Source: Burkholderia sp. WSM2230
Lineage (GTDB): Bacteria; Pseudomonadota; Gammaproteobacteria; Burkholderiales; Burkholderiaceae
Length of the DNA stretch: 64,000 bases
Direction: 5' to 3'
Assembly: GCF_000472445.1 (NCBI RefSeq)
Contig: NZ_AXAJ01000010.1
Span: 160,240 to 224,239, forward strand
In this document: in pieces, positions 52,296 to 63,161 of the stretch
How positions within the stretch are numbered: the stretch's first letter is position 1
Layout: the number at the start of each line of letters is the position of its first letter
Notes under the pieces: model-generated
Databases searched by the model: none
What the model was told of the DNA's origin: nothing
Seen by the model: the letters and a program-made list of their open reading frames with translations, nothing else
Program-made: the position numbers and the translations under genes

Positions 52296-52769
52296 ATGAC
52301 GATTCAGAAGATCACCCCTTTTCTCTGGTATTCGAACCAGGCCGAAGAGGCCGCGGCTTTCTACACAGGCATCTTTCCGGACTCGCGCGTCGTCCGGGTC
52401 ACGGCGGTGCCGAGCGCCGGCGCGACGAAGGTCGTGGAGTTCGTCCTGTTCGGCCAGACCTTCTACGCGATGAGCTCGAGCGGCAACGACACGTTCAATC
52501 ACTCGGTATCGCTTCTCGTCAGTTGCGCAGATCAGGCGGAAATCGACCGGTACTGGGACGCGCTGCTCGAAGGCGGCGGCGCGCCCGAAGCGTGCGGCTG
52601 GCTGAAAGACCGCTTCGGCGTGTCGTGGCAGATTGCGCCGGCCGACGTAATCGCGATGATGGGCGACCCCGACGCGGAAAAGGCGCGGCGCGCGGCCGAG
52701 GCCATGATGAAGATGGTCAAATTCGATGTCGCCACACTGAGGGCGGCGTATGCCGGGACGGCGGGCTAG
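52296..52769 (+). CDS. VOC-superfamily protein (PhnB/3-demethylubiquinone-like)
   Basis: This 157-residue protein has ITPFLWYSNQAEEAAAFYTG then IFPDSRVV, VEFVLFGQTFYAMSSSGNDT and WGWLKDRFGVSWQIAP-type sequence, which mark the PhnB-like glyoxalase/VOC group. The fold is a pair of beta-alpha-beta-beta-beta units. Metal ligands of true glyoxalases are not all present. Function unknown; often annotated from similarity alone. It is monocistronic. Confidence 0.85.
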   Translation: MTIQKITPFLWYSNQAEEAAAFYTGIFPDSRVVRVTAVPSAGATKVVEFVLFGQTFYAMSSSGNDTFNHSVSLLVSCADQAEIDRYWDALLEGGGAPEACGWLKDRFGVSWQIAPADVIAMMGDPDAEKARRAAEAMMKMVKFDVATLRAAYAGTAG

Positions 52770-52865
52770 GCCGCGCTGGACCAGGCCGCGCCAAGCCACC
52801 GACCGACCGGCCCATCCGGCGTCCCTGCAACGCGAGCACGCCGGACTCATCGCATCATCAACGCA

Positions 52866-53873
52866 TCAGGTCGTTTTCCAGCGCGCGTCCGCGACGCTCA
52901 GCTTGCCAGGAATCAGCTTGAGCGCGCTGAATGTGTCGGCGATCTGCTGCTGATAGGCGAGGGTCGCGTCGGTGATCGGCTGCACGCCGTAGCCGGTGCG
53001 CCTGAGCGCGACTTCGAGCGTGGCCGCATCGAGGCCGACGAGCGGCGACAGCAGCGCCGCCACCTGCGGCACGTTCTCGCGCCCCCAGGTGTCGACTGAG
53101 TTCACCTCTTCCAGCAGCGCATTCAACACGTTGTGCTGGGCTGCCGCAAACTTGCGTGCCGCCACGTAGTACTGCGTATTGCGCACGAGCCCGTCGCCAT
53201 TCGCGAGAGTGCGCGCATTCGCTTGCCGTTCGATCGCGGCGAGATACGGATCCCAGATCACCCACGCGTCCACGCTGCCTTGCACGAAGGCCGCGCGCGC
53301 GTCGGCGGGCGTCAGGTAGACGGGCTCGATGTCGGAGTAGGACAGCCCCGCCTGCTGCAGTGCCTTCACGAGCAGAAAATGGACATTCGAGCCCTTGTTG
53401 AATGCCACCTTTTTGCCGCGCAATTGCGCGACCGTGCGAATCGGCGAATCGTGCGGGACGACGATCGCTTCGCCGCGCGGCGCGGGCGGCTCGTTGCCGA
53501 TATAGACGAAGTCGACGCGTCCTGCCTGCGCGAAGATAGGCGGCGTCTCCCCGACGGTGCCGACATCGACGGCGCCCGCATTCAGCCCTTCGAGCAATTG
53601 CGGCCCGGCGGGAAACTCGAGCCACTGCACTGCGATACCCTCGCTCGCCAGCCGCTTTTCGAGCGTGCCGCGCGCCTTGAGCACCACGAAGTTGCCGTAT
53701 TTCTGAAAGCCGATGCGAATGCGCTTGCTGTCTGCCTGCGCATGCGCGCTGCCGCCTGTGAACGGCGCGATCGGCGCGAGTACGCCGCCGAGCGCCGCGC
53801 CCGTCAAACCCGCTGCGGCGCCATGCAGAAGGCGGCGCCTGCGTGTGTCTATCGAATCTTTGCGTGTGCTCAT
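52866..53873 (-). CDS. SsuA-like aliphatic sulfonate-binding protein
   Basis: Starting at 53873 it has 335 residues; 53891 is an alternative and neither has a good ribosome-binding site. The leader TRRRRLLHGAAAGLTGAALG suggests Tat export. The mature part reads RIRIGFQKYGNFVVLKARGT, VQWLEFPAGPQLLEGLNAGA and FNKGSNVHFLLVKALQQAGL, as in SsuA/TauA-type binding proteins. VDAWVIWDPYLAAIERQANA is the second-lobe signature. No ssuB, ssuC or ssuD gene is next to it, so it must use components encoded elsewhere. Confidence 0.88.
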   Translation of the reverse strand: MSTRKDSIDTRRRRLLHGAAAGLTGAALGGVLAPIAPFTGGSAHAQADSKRIRIGFQKYGNFVVLKARGTLEKRLASEGIAVQWLEFPAGPQLLEGLNAGAVDVGTVGETPPIFAQAGRVDFVYIGNEPPAPRGEAIVVPHDSPIRTVAQLRGKKVAFNKGSNVHFLLVKALQQAGLSYSDIEPVYLTPADARAAFVQGSVDAWVIWDPYLAAIERQANARTLANGDGLVRNTQYYVAARKFAAAQHNVLNALLEEVNSVDTWGRENVPQVAALLSPLVGLDAATLEVALRRTGYGVQPITDATLAYQQQIADTFSALKLIPGKLSVADARWKTT

Positions 53874-54042
53874 CGCTTTTGCTCTTTGCATAGATGGTAA
53901 CCGCGAGATAACCGCGCGCTCATGGTGCGCATTGAATTCGCGACGTTAAATCGAGGCACACGCAAATCCAACCAATGTTTGCGCATATGAAAAGCAGCGA
54001 ATCGAAGATGGCGTTGCTGCCGCGTGACGGCCGTCTACCGGT

Positions 54043-55026
54043 TCAATGCGAAGACACGTATTCGGACCCGGCGTGCGCGGGCGGAATCGCGAAGCTCGCG
54101 CGCATGCGCCGCGCCTCCGCAGCCGGCGTGAGTCCGAAAAGCCGCTTGAATTCGCGATTGAATTGCGACGTGCTCGCATAGCCGACGGCCACGCTCGCGG
54201 CTTCCGCGGTCATGTCCTGCCGCAGCATCAGCAAGCGGGCCTGATGCAGGCGCGTGGATTTGACGTACTGCATCGGCGATGTATGCGTGACGGCCTTGAA
54301 ATGCGCATGGAACGTGGGCACGCTCATGCCGGCCTCGCGCGCGAGCAGTGCGAGGTCGAGCGCACGAGCGTAATCGGCATGGATGCGGCGCAGTGCCTTG
54401 CCGATCTTGCCGAACTGACCGTGCATGCCGAGCGCCGCGCGCATGGCATCGCCCTGTGGGCCGGTCAGCACGCGGAAGTAGAGCTCGCGCAGCAGCGACG
54501 GGCCCAGAACCGCTGCGTCGAGCGGCCGGTTCAGCGCTTCGAGCAGGCGCAGCACGGTGATGCGCAACGGCTTGTCGATGGGGCTCGACATCATGCTTTG
54601 CGGTGCCTGTGCGTTGTGCGGCATCGAGTGGCCTTCTATCTGCGCCATCAGTTCCGCAGCCAGCTTGAAGTCGAGATGCAGATAGACCGCGAGCAGCGGA
54701 TGCTGCGGATCGGCGTCGGTCTCCATCGTAAAGGGCACCGGCACCGACACCGCCAGATAGTGCTGCTCGTCGTACACATAGAGCTGATCGCCGAAATAGC
54801 CGCGCTTGCGTCCCTGGCAGACGATCACGATCCCCGGGTCATACAGCACCGGCGTGGACGACAGGCTCCGGTCCGAGCGCAGGATGCGCACGCCCGGCAG
54901 CGCGGTGAGGTTATAGCCTTGCTCGGGGGCGAGCGCACGCACGAGCGCGGTCATTGTCTGGCGGTCTTCGCGGGAAGGCGTGCGCGGCGCGGCACCGTTG
55001 TTCTTTTGCGCTCTTCGAACGGTCAT
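54043..55026 (-). CDS. AraC-family transcriptional regulator
   Basis: The start at 55026 is chosen; 55038 is possible. The N-terminal domain (GYNLTALPGVRILRSDRSLS, then DPGIVIVCQGRKRGYFGDQL) is the AraC_N (PF06719-type) cupin-like sensor. The C-terminal double helix-turn-helix has LALLAREAGMSVPTFHAHFK then SPMQYVKSTRLHQARLLML and SVAVGYASTSQFNREFKRLF. It is divergent from an SDR gene across 94 bp, which this type of regulator usually controls. Confidence 0.9.
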   Translation of the reverse strand: MTVRRAQKNNGAAPRTPSREDRQTMTALVRALAPEQGYNLTALPGVRILRSDRSLSSTPVLYDPGIVIVCQGRKRGYFGDQLYVYDEQHYLAVSVPVPFTMETDADPQHPLLAVYLHLDFKLAAELMAQIEGHSMPHNAQAPQSMMSSPIDKPLRITVLRLLEALNRPLDAAVLGPSLLRELYFRVLTGPQGDAMRAALGMHGQFGKIGKALRRIHADYARALDLALLAREAGMSVPTFHAHFKAVTHTSPMQYVKSTRLHQARLLMLRQDMTAEAASVAVGYASTSQFNREFKRLFGLTPAAEARRMRASFAIPPAHAGSEYVSSH

Positions 55027-55120
55027 AGAATCAGGCAAGAAAAAGCCGCGATTGGGCCTAAAACTGGTGTGATCGAGAGAATAGTATGCACTTTCCGTTT
55101 AACTTCAGGAAAGGCACGTC

Positions 55121-55954
55121 ATGGCATCGAACAGGATTTTGCTCATTACGGGCGCAAGCAGCGGCTTTGGCCGCGCGTTGGTGCGGGAGGCGCTAGAGGC
55201 AGGTCATCGTGTGGTTGGCACCGTGCGAAGCGAGGCGGCCAGCGCCGAGCTGGAGGCGCTCGCGCCGGGCAGGGCGTTCGCCCGCCTGCTCGACGTGACC
55301 GACTTCGACAACATTGAGCGCGTCGTAGGCGATATCGAGGCAAGAGTCGGGCCGGTGGACGTACTCGTGAACAATGCCGGCTATGGCCACGAAGGTGTCA
55401 TGGAAGAGGCGCCGCTTGCCGATCTGCGCCGGCAGTTCGAGGTGAACGTGTTCGGCGCGGTGGCGATGATGAAAGCCGTGCTGCCCCGCATGCGCCAACG
55501 CCGGCGCGGCCACATTCTCAACATCACGTCGATGGGCGGCTTCATCACCATGCCCGGCATTTCGTACTACTGCGGCAGCAAGTTCGCGCTCGAGGGAATC
55601 TCCGAAGCTCTCGGGCAAGAAGTGCGGCCATTGGGTATTCACGTGACCGCCGTCGCGCCCGGCTCGTTTCGCACCGATTGGGCGGGGCGCTCTATGTCAC
55701 GCACGCCGCGCTCCATTTCCGACTACGACGCGCTGTTCGATCCGTTGCGCAAGGCTCGCGAAGAGAAGAGCGGCAAGCAGTTGGGCGACCCGGTGAAAGC
55801 CGCCCGTGCGATGCTGGCTGCCATTGCGGCCGAGCGGCCGCCGGCGCATCTGCTGCTCGGAAGCGATGCGCTGGATCTCGTACGCGCGAAATTGTCGGCA
55901 CTGTCCGACGAAATCGCGGCGTGGGAAGCGGTCACGCTTTCCACGGACGGCTGA
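55121..55954 (+). CDS. SDR-family oxidoreductase
   Basis: This 277-residue protein has LLITGASSGFGRALVREALE, NNAGYGHEG (about 85) and the catalytic ITSMGGFITMPGISYYCGSK (Ser, Tyr, Lys) at about 138-158. GTVRSE after beta-2 has a basic residue that suggests NADP(H). The length and sequence fit the oxidoreductases that pair with AraC_N regulators. The substrate is unknown. Confidence 0.9.
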   Translation: MASNRILLITGASSGFGRALVREALEAGHRVVGTVRSEAASAELEALAPGRAFARLLDVTDFDNIERVVGDIEARVGPVDVLVNNAGYGHEGVMEEAPLADLRRQFEVNVFGAVAMMKAVLPRMRQRRRGHILNITSMGGFITMPGISYYCGSKFALEGISEALGQEVRPLGIHVTAVAPGSFRTDWAGRSMSRTPRSISDYDALFDPLRKAREEKSGKQLGDPVKAARAMLAAIAAERPPAHLLLGSDALDLVRAKLSALSDEIAAWEAVTLSTDG

Positions 55955-56187
55955 GCCCGACCTTCACCTTCACTGCGAGCTTGACTCTACCGCGCCCGAG
56001 CATCCCGCCCGAGGCGCATTTTTCTCCTGTTGCACGAGTCGCCCGAACACACGGGCGCGGCTGAACTCTCAGCCTGCCCGCAAGTGCGAATTCTGAACTC
56101 TCGGAATCCGCTCATTGCGGCGCCGGTGCGCGCGCAAAGTTTCGTCGTAAAATCAATGGCTTGCGATCCGGATGGAAAGGGCGGCGA

Positions 56188-56203
56188 TTGGCATGGGCCT
56201 TGC
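56188..56203 (+). promoter_or_regulatory. Sigma-54 promoter of 2HCT transporter gene
   Basis: TTGGCATGGGCCTTGC has the invariant GG (-24) and GC (-12) with exactly 10 nt between. A DctD-like sigma-54 activator is encoded two genes downstream. Confidence 0.8.
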
Positions 56204-56260
56204 CTTATAGGCACCCACGAGCGCCCTGAGCGCAATTCACAAGATCCCACGGAGACATCC

Positions 56261-56299
56261 ATGACCCTGCATATGCTTAGCCGGCTAGCACGACGCTAA
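56261..56299 (+). CDS. Putative leader peptide (12 aa)
   Basis: GGAG lies 7 bp before an ATG that starts MTLHMLSRLARR and then stops. It is inside the transcript from the sigma-54 promoter and 155 nt upstream of the transporter start. It could couple translation to expression of the transporter, but no attenuator hairpin was identified. Confidence 0.4.
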   Translation: MTLHMLSRLARR

Positions 56300-56454
56300 C
56301 GCCGCGCGCTTCATTTTCACCTTCAGCTTGCCCGGGTTTTCCCCCAGCTGTTTGCCCACTACTGGCTCGACAAGCCGCAGCCGGATGCGCCGACATCCGC
56401 ATCGAAACGCGACGCGCCACGCCACCGAGGCGCGCCAAGACAAGGAGACATGTT

Positions 56455-57831
56455 TTGTCCACACCCGCCCATACCCACGACGATCCGCGTCCGACCCTCG
56501 CGCCCGAAGCCGCGCAGCAGTCCTCACCCACCACCCGCTTCTGGCCCGAAGGCTGGTGGAAGCTGATGGAATACCGGATCGGCATTATTCCGTTGCCGGT
56601 CTATTTCATTCTGCTGGCGCTGATTATCGGCTTTGCCGTGACGGGCAAGATGCCTGGCGAAATCTCGATGGCCATTGCGGTGCTCGCGTTCTTCGGTTTC
56701 ACCTGCGCCGAGCTTGGCAAGCGCCTGCCGCTTCTGCGCAACATCGGCGCGGCTGCGATCTGCGCGACCTTCGTGCCTTCGGCGCTCACGTACTACCACG
56801 TGCTGCCCAAGCCGATCCTTCATCTCACCACCGAGTTCACCAAGTCGACAAACTTCCTGTATCTGTTCATCGCGTCGATTATCGTCGGCAGTATTCTGAG
56901 CATGGACCGGCGCGTGCTGATCAGGGGCTTCGTGAAGATCTTCGTGCCGCTTGCTCTGGGTTCGGTGGCTGCGGCCATTGTCGGCGTTGCGGTCGGCGCG
57001 GCATTCGGACTCGGCGCGCGCCATACGTTGCTCTATATCGTCGTGCCGATCATGGCAGGCGGCGTGGGTGAAGGGGCGATTCCGCTGTCGGTGGGCTATG
57101 CGGAGATCATGCACCTGCCGCAAGGCGAGTTGTTCGCGCAGGTCCTGCCGCCCGTCATGCTCGGCAGCCTCACCGCGATCGTCCTGTCGGGCGCGCTCGA
57201 CATGCTCGGCAAGCGCTTGCCGCATCTCACCGGCAAGGGGCGTCTGCAAGTCGGCGAGAGCGACGAACTGGCCCCCGGTGAAGAAGAGATCCGCGGCCAT
57301 ATCGACGTCACGCATATCGCGGCAGCCGGCATTACCGCGATCACGCTGTATCTGCTCGGCCTGATGTGCCGCAACCTGTTCGGCCTGCCCGCACCGGTCG
57401 CGATGCTGTTCCTCGCGGTGCTCGTGAAACTGGCGCGCGCAGTCTCGCCGCAGTTGCAGGAGGGCGCGTTCGTCGTCTACAAGTTCTTCTCGAGCGCGGT
57501 GACGTATCCGCTGCTGTTCGCAATCGGCGTCGCGATGACGCCGTGGGACAAGCTGATCGCCGCCTTCACCATCGCCAACATCGTGACGATCGTCGCAACG
57601 GTCGCGACGCTAATGGGCACCGGTTTTCTGGTTGCCCGCAAGCTTAAGATGTACCCTATCGACACCGCTATCGTGAACGCATGTCACAGCGGCCAGGGCG
57701 GTACCGGCGACGTCGCGATCCTCACGGCAGCCAACCGCATGCAACTGATGCCGTTCGCGCAGATCGCCACGCGCATCGGCGGCGCTATCGTCGTCACGGT
57801 TACGCTGATCGCGCTCGCGCATGGGGTTTGA
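56455..57831 (+). CDS. 2-hydroxycarboxylate transporter (CitS/MaeN-like)
   Basis: The start is TTG with AAGGAG 7 bp upstream; an ATG at 56450 in between is out of frame. The 458-residue protein has YRIGIIPLPVYFILLALIIG, MAGGVGEGAIPLSVGYAEI with the GGxG re-entrant loop, and the second loop NACHSGQGGTGDVAILTAA. These are hallmarks of Na+-dependent citrate, malate or lactate transporters of the 2HCT family. It is followed by its likely two-component regulators. Confidence 0.9.
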   Translation: MSTPAHTHDDPRPTLAPEAAQQSSPTTRFWPEGWWKLMEYRIGIIPLPVYFILLALIIGFAVTGKMPGEISMAIAVLAFFGFTCAELGKRLPLLRNIGAAAICATFVPSALTYYHVLPKPILHLTTEFTKSTNFLYLFIASIIVGSILSMDRRVLIRGFVKIFVPLALGSVAAAIVGVAVGAAFGLGARHTLLYIVVPIMAGGVGEGAIPLSVGYAEIMHLPQGELFAQVLPPVMLGSLTAIVLSGALDMLGKRLPHLTGKGRLQVGESDELAPGEEEIRGHIDVTHIAAAGITAITLYLLGLMCRNLFGLPAPVAMLFLAVLVKLARAVSPQLQEGAFVVYKFFSSAVTYPLLFAIGVAMTPWDKLIAAFTIANIVTIVATVATLMGTGFLVARKLKMYPIDTAIVNACHSGQGGTGDVAILTAANRMQLMPFAQIATRIGGAIVVTVTLIALAHGV

Positions 57832-57901
57832 CGCGTCGCGCTCCGGTGCGGCGCGCAGGTGGCGTCGTCGGGCATCGGGTCTTCGCGAGGTCGAACATCA
57901 A

Positions 57902-59750
57902 GTGAGAATAAAGGGGATACCGCTGTGGGCGTGGGCGGTTGCGGCTGTGCTGTATGCCGGCATGGCCGCGGCAGCGGTCGAGCTCGCATGGAATCGCGCG
58001 ATCGACGGGCTCGCCGAGGCGGGCGCGCATCAGCTCGACCTGTACGGCGCGAGCCTGAAAAGCGAACTCGGGCGATTCGAGACGATGCCCGCCATCGTCG
58101 CGCGACAGGACAGCGTGCGCGCGTTGCTCGCTGCGGGGCCGCGCGCCTCCGCTGCGCTTCTGCACAGCGTCAATATCTATCTGGAAGCGGTGAATCAGGA
58201 GGCGGGCAGCGTCGCCGTCGACGTGATCGACCTGCAAGGCTCGGTGATCGCCGCGAGCAACTGGAATCAGCCGGTGAGCTTCGTCGGCACCAACGTTTCG
58301 TATCGGCCTTACTTCAAGGACGCGCTGGCGCGCGGCGCGGGGCGCTTCTTTGGCATCGGCACGAATACCGGCATTCCGGGGCTTTACTTCGCCAGCGCCG
58401 TACGCGACGGCGGCACGCCGATAGGCGCGGCCGCGGTCAAGGTCAGCGTCGACGAACTCGAGTCGGCATGGCGCAGGCCGAGCGAGGCCGCGATGGTGAT
58501 AGACCGCAACGGCGTGATCGTCATTTCGACCGTGGCCGCGTGGAAGTTCACCGCGTTGCGGCCCATCACGTCGGAACAGCAGCGCGATATTCAGGCCTCG
58601 CGGCAATACGCGGGCCGCAACGTCGAACCGCTGCATTATCAGCGCATCGGCGAGTGGGGCACGGGCGCGTGGCTCGGCCGCTTTCCCGATCCGCGCCGTC
58701 CTGGACACACTACGCGCTATCTGGTGATGTCGCGGCCCGCTCCGCAGGCGGGCGACTCTATCATGGTGCTTCTCGACGTCGCGAGCGCCCGGCGGCAGCA
58801 GGAACTGGCGCTCGGCTTCGTAACAGGAGGCTTCCTGATCGCCGGGCTCTATGCGCTGTATGCGGTGCAGCGGCGTCGCACGATTGCCGAGAAGCTGAAA
58901 GCGCAGGACGCATTGCGCCGCGCCAACGACGAGCTCGAGGCAACCGTCGCGCAGCGTACCGCGGCACTCACGCAAGCCAACGAACGGATGCAGCAGGAAA
59001 TTGCCGAGCGCAAACGCACCGAAGAGCGCTTGCGCGAATCGCAGCAGGAAGTCGTGCATGCGGGCAAGCTCGCGGTGCTCGGGCAGATGGCCGCGGGTCT
59101 CACGCACGAGTTGAGTCAGCCGCTCGTCGCGATCCGAACGCTGTGCGATAACGCGCGCACGTTTTTCGAACGGAACCAGCCCGCGCATGCGATCACCAAC
59201 CTCGAGCGCGTGTCGGGGCTGGTCGACAACATGGCGGCGCTCACTGGCGAACTGAAAGCGTTTGCGCGCAAGCCGGTTGTCGAGCGCGTCGCGGTGTCGC
59301 TCAACGAGGCGGTCACGCACGCGCGGCTCATCTACGATGCACGGATTCGCGACGAGTCCGTGCAGCTCGACGTGCGGATTGCGCCGGGCACCCTGGTGTG
59401 CGCGGAGGCGAGCCAGTTGCAGCAGGTTATCGTCAATCTGCTCGGCAATGCGCTCGACGCGGTCCGCAACGAAGAGAAGCGTGTGATCGTGCTCGAAGCA
59501 GTCGAGTCCGACGACAAGGCCCGCGTGCTTTTCTCGATTGGCGACAGCGGCCCCGGCATCGCGCAGCAAGTGCTCGATCACCTGTTCGAACCGTTTGTCA
59601 CGACCAAGCCGCGGGGTCATGGTCTGGGGCTCGGGCTTGCGATCACCTCGCGCATCGTCGAAGCGTTCGGCGCGAAGATTTCCGCCGTCAATCGCGACGA
59701 GGGCGGCGCGCGCTTCAATATCGAGTTTGCGTCAGCAAAGGGAGTAGTGG

Positions 59751-59761
<11 letters not shown>
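57902..59761 (+). CDS. DctB-like sensor histidine kinase
   Basis: A GTG at 57902 gives 619 residues that begin with a transmembrane helix (LWAWAVAAVLYAGMAAAAVE). A periplasmic double-PAS (dCache) sensor follows (VSYRPYFKDALARGAGRFFG). A second helix lies near 305-325, then a coiled coil (NDELEATVAQRTAALTQANE). The H box is GLTHELSQPLVAI (His about 405), the N box QQVIVNLLGNALDAVRNE and the G boxes GDSGPGIA and GHGLGLGL. The layout is that of DctB, which senses C4-dicarboxylates. It overlaps the next gene by 11 bp. Confidence 0.9.
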
Positions 59762-61136
<1,375 letters not shown>

Positions 61137-61288
61137 CGACAAGCACGCAGCTGCGCTCGGTCTCGCCGACGCCTTCGACTTCGTCATGCGTTTCGCAAAA
61201 GACAACGATTTGCCTGTTCAAACGCGTCGCGCGCAGAAGCTCACTGCGTCAGAAGTGTCCGGGCGCGACGCCCCGTTGCTGTGAACCC

Positions 61289-61303
61289 GCACCATCGCTG
61301 TGC
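61289..61303. promoter_or_regulatory. NtrC-type enhancer site
   Basis: GCAC-CATCGCT-GTGC fits the NtrC consensus GCAC-N7-GTGC. It lies 88 bp upstream of the -24 element of the nitrate-transporter promoter. Confidence 0.65.
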
Positions 61304-61390
61304 CTGCACGCGTCAAAACACGTCGCGTTGAATGAACGGCGATGCGCGTTTTTTCGCGCGAAGCCTTACTAAGCCGACAGTCGCGTCTGA

Positions 61391-61406
61391 TGGCATAGCC
61401 TTTGCA
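61391..61406 (+). promoter_or_regulatory. Sigma-54 promoter of nitrate transporter gene
   Basis: TGGCATAGCCTTTGCA shows GG and GC separated by exactly 10 nt. It precedes a leader with a terminator, then the transporter start at 61560. Confidence 0.8.
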
Positions 61407-61488
61407 TAGTGCTCACGCAAAGGATCAAAGGCGATTCTTCCCGAATGCATTCGTAGCACCTTACTGACAAGCAGCGACAACCAACTTC

Positions 61489-61544
61489 GGACAACGGCGT
61501 CCCCTGGAACCAGTCATCAGACCGGTTCCTCGGGACGCTTTTTT
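61489..61544 (+). promoter_or_regulatory. ANTAR-type (NasT/NasR) leader: hexaloop hairpin and terminator
   Basis: GGAC-AACGGC-GTCC (61489-61502) is a hairpin with a hexanucleotide loop carrying A at position 1 and G at position 4, as ANTAR antiterminators require. Its 3' arm is shared with an intrinsic terminator: GCGTCCC (61497) and GGAACC pair with GGTTCC and GGGACGC (61532), followed by TTTTTT. The upstream partner hairpin could not be identified by eye. Confidence 0.7.
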
Positions 61545-61559
61545 GTTTCTGGAACGACG

Positions 61560-62894
61560 ATGGCAGATAGAGCAACCCGCATAGACCTCCTCAGCCTGCG
61601 CACGCCCGCCATGCGCGCTTTCCATCTGACGTGGATGGCCTTCTTCGTGTGCTTTTTCGCGTGGTTCGCCTGCGCGCCGCTGATGCCGCTCATCAAGCGC
61701 GAGTTCGGTCTTTCCACCGATCAGGTCGCCAACATCAACATCGCCGCGGTGGCCGTCACGATTCTTGTGCGGCTCGTGGTCGGGCCGATGTGCGATCGCT
61801 ACGGGCCGCGCAAGGTGTACTCCGGTCTGTTGCTGACAGGTGCGTTGCCGGTGCTCGGCGCTGCCGTTTCGACGGGCTACGAGAGCTTCCTGCTGTGCCG
61901 TCTGCTGATCGGCGCGGTCGGCGCGAGCTTTGTGATCACGCAGTACCACACGTCGATGATGTTCGCGCCGAACGTGGTCGGCACCGCGAACGCGACGACC
62001 GCCGGCTGGGGCAACACCGGCGCCGGCGCCGCGCAGGCGCTGATCCCGTTGCTGCTCGCCGCGATCATCGTGCTGGGCGTGGGCGAGTCGTCCGCGTGGC
62101 GCGTGGCGCTCATCGTTCCCGGTCTCGCGATGCCGGTCATGGCCGCGTTCTACTGGCGCTTCACGCAGGACTGCCCGCAAGGCAACTTCAGCGAACTGCG
62201 CGCGCAAGGCATTGCCATCGAAGGCGGCAAGAAGGGCGGCTGGGCGAGCTTTCGCGCGGCCTGCGCGAACTACCGTGTATGGATGCTCTTCATCACTTAC
62301 GCGGCGTGCTTCGGCGTCGAGGTGTTCATTCACAACATCGCGGCCATCTATTACGTCGACCATTTCCATCTGTCGCTGAAAGAAGCCGGCATGGCCGCAG
62401 GCAGCTTCGGCCTGCTCGCGCTGTTCGCGCGCGCGCTGGGCGGCTGGGTATCGGACAAGGCCGCCGCGCGGCGCGGCCTCGAAGTGCGCTCCACGCTGCT
62501 ATGCGTATTGATGGTCGGCGAAGGGCTTGGCCTGATGTGTTTCGCGCACGCGAACAGCATCGCGCCGGCGCTCGTCGCGATGCTGGTTTTCGGGCTCTTC
62601 ACTCACATGGCGTGCGGCGCGACATATGCGCTCGTGCCGTTCATCGACCGCAAGGCGCTCGGCGGCGTGGCGGGCATCATCGGTGCGGGCGGCAATGTCG
62701 GAGCAGTGGCGGCCGGCTTTCTGATGAAGGGAATCGGCGGCATCCAGCAGACGCTCGCGACGCTCGGCGTGCTCGTCACGCTGTCGGCGCTGTGTGCGTT
62801 GGCGGTGCGCTTCAGCGGCGAACACAAGGCACGCGAAGCTGCGTTGAGGGAACGTGCGCTCGCCGCCGCGAGTACGCAGAGCGTGGCGAACTAG
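61560..62894 (+). CDS. Nitrate/nitrite transporter (NarK/NasA, NNP family)
   Basis: This 444-residue MFS protein has both nitrate signatures: TTAGWGNTGAGAAQALIPLL in TM5 and GVAGIIGAGGNVGAVAAGF in TM11. Arg residues expected for nitrate binding are in TM2 (VRLVVGPMCDRYGPRK region) and TM8 (ARALGGWVSDKAAARR region). It takes up nitrate for assimilation. It has its own sigma-54 promoter and leader, separate from those of nirB. Confidence 0.92.
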   Translation: MADRATRIDLLSLRTPAMRAFHLTWMAFFVCFFAWFACAPLMPLIKREFGLSTDQVANINIAAVAVTILVRLVVGPMCDRYGPRKVYSGLLLTGALPVLGAAVSTGYESFLLCRLLIGAVGASFVITQYHTSMMFAPNVVGTANATTAGWGNTGAGAAQALIPLLLAAIIVLGVGESSAWRVALIVPGLAMPVMAAFYWRFTQDCPQGNFSELRAQGIAIEGGKKGGWASFRAACANYRVWMLFITYAACFGVEVFIHNIAAIYYVDHFHLSLKEAGMAAGSFGLLALFARALGGWVSDKAAARRGLEVRSTLLCVLMVGEGLGLMCFAHANSIAPALVAMLVFGLFTHMACGATYALVPFIDRKALGGVAGIIGAGGNVGAVAAGFLMKGIGGIQQTLATLGVLVTLSALCALAVRFSGEHKAREAALRERALAAASTQSVAN

Positions 62895-62937
62895 CGGACT
62901 TGATGGCGCGTATCGCGCATCTCCGCGGCCGCGCGTT

Positions 62938-62952
62938 GCACGCCGAAGGTGC
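62938..62952. promoter_or_regulatory. NtrC-type enhancer site upstream of nirB
   Basis: GCAC-GCCGAAG-GTGC fits GCAC-N7-GTGC. A weaker copy (GCAC-N7-GCGC) starts at 62959. It lies about 120 bp upstream of the nirB sigma-54 promoter. Confidence 0.65.
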
Positions 62953-63072
62953 TGCGTCGCACCATCATCGCGCCTTCATGCATCGCAATGCGTCGGCCGG
63001 CCGCGCAGCAACGAGTGCGGCGATACCCGCTGCAAGCCCGCTGGGCGGGGCATTCAAGGGGTTCCCGGTTAA

Positions 63073-63088
63073 TGGCATGGGCTTTGCA
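63073..63088 (+). promoter_or_regulatory. Sigma-54 promoter of nirB
   Basis: TGGCATGGGCTTTGCA has GG and GC separated by 10 nt and closely resembles the other two sigma-54 promoters in this window. Confidence 0.8.
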
Positions 63089-63161
63089 TTAACGAGGCTG
63101 CGGATCAACGGCGATCCGGCCACCACGCAACAAGCACCCTGTCTTTAGAGCACTGGTTTTG

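Larger units (their letters stand above)
55955..56454. promoter_or_regulatory. Long leader/promoter region of the 2-hydroxycarboxylate transporter
   Basis: These 500 bp hold, in order, the inverted repeat CGCCCG-N6-CGGGCG (56040-56057), a sigma-54 promoter (56188-56203), a 12-codon reading frame (56261-56299) and a 155-nt untranslated stretch to the TTG start. The repeat lies about 130 bp upstream of the promoter, the distance expected for an enhancer site of a DctD-type activator. Confidence 0.6.

Noticed and set aside
57800..59620. A 606-codon minus-strand open frame
   Set aside because: It is the mirror frame of the DctB-like kinase gene and shows no family pattern.
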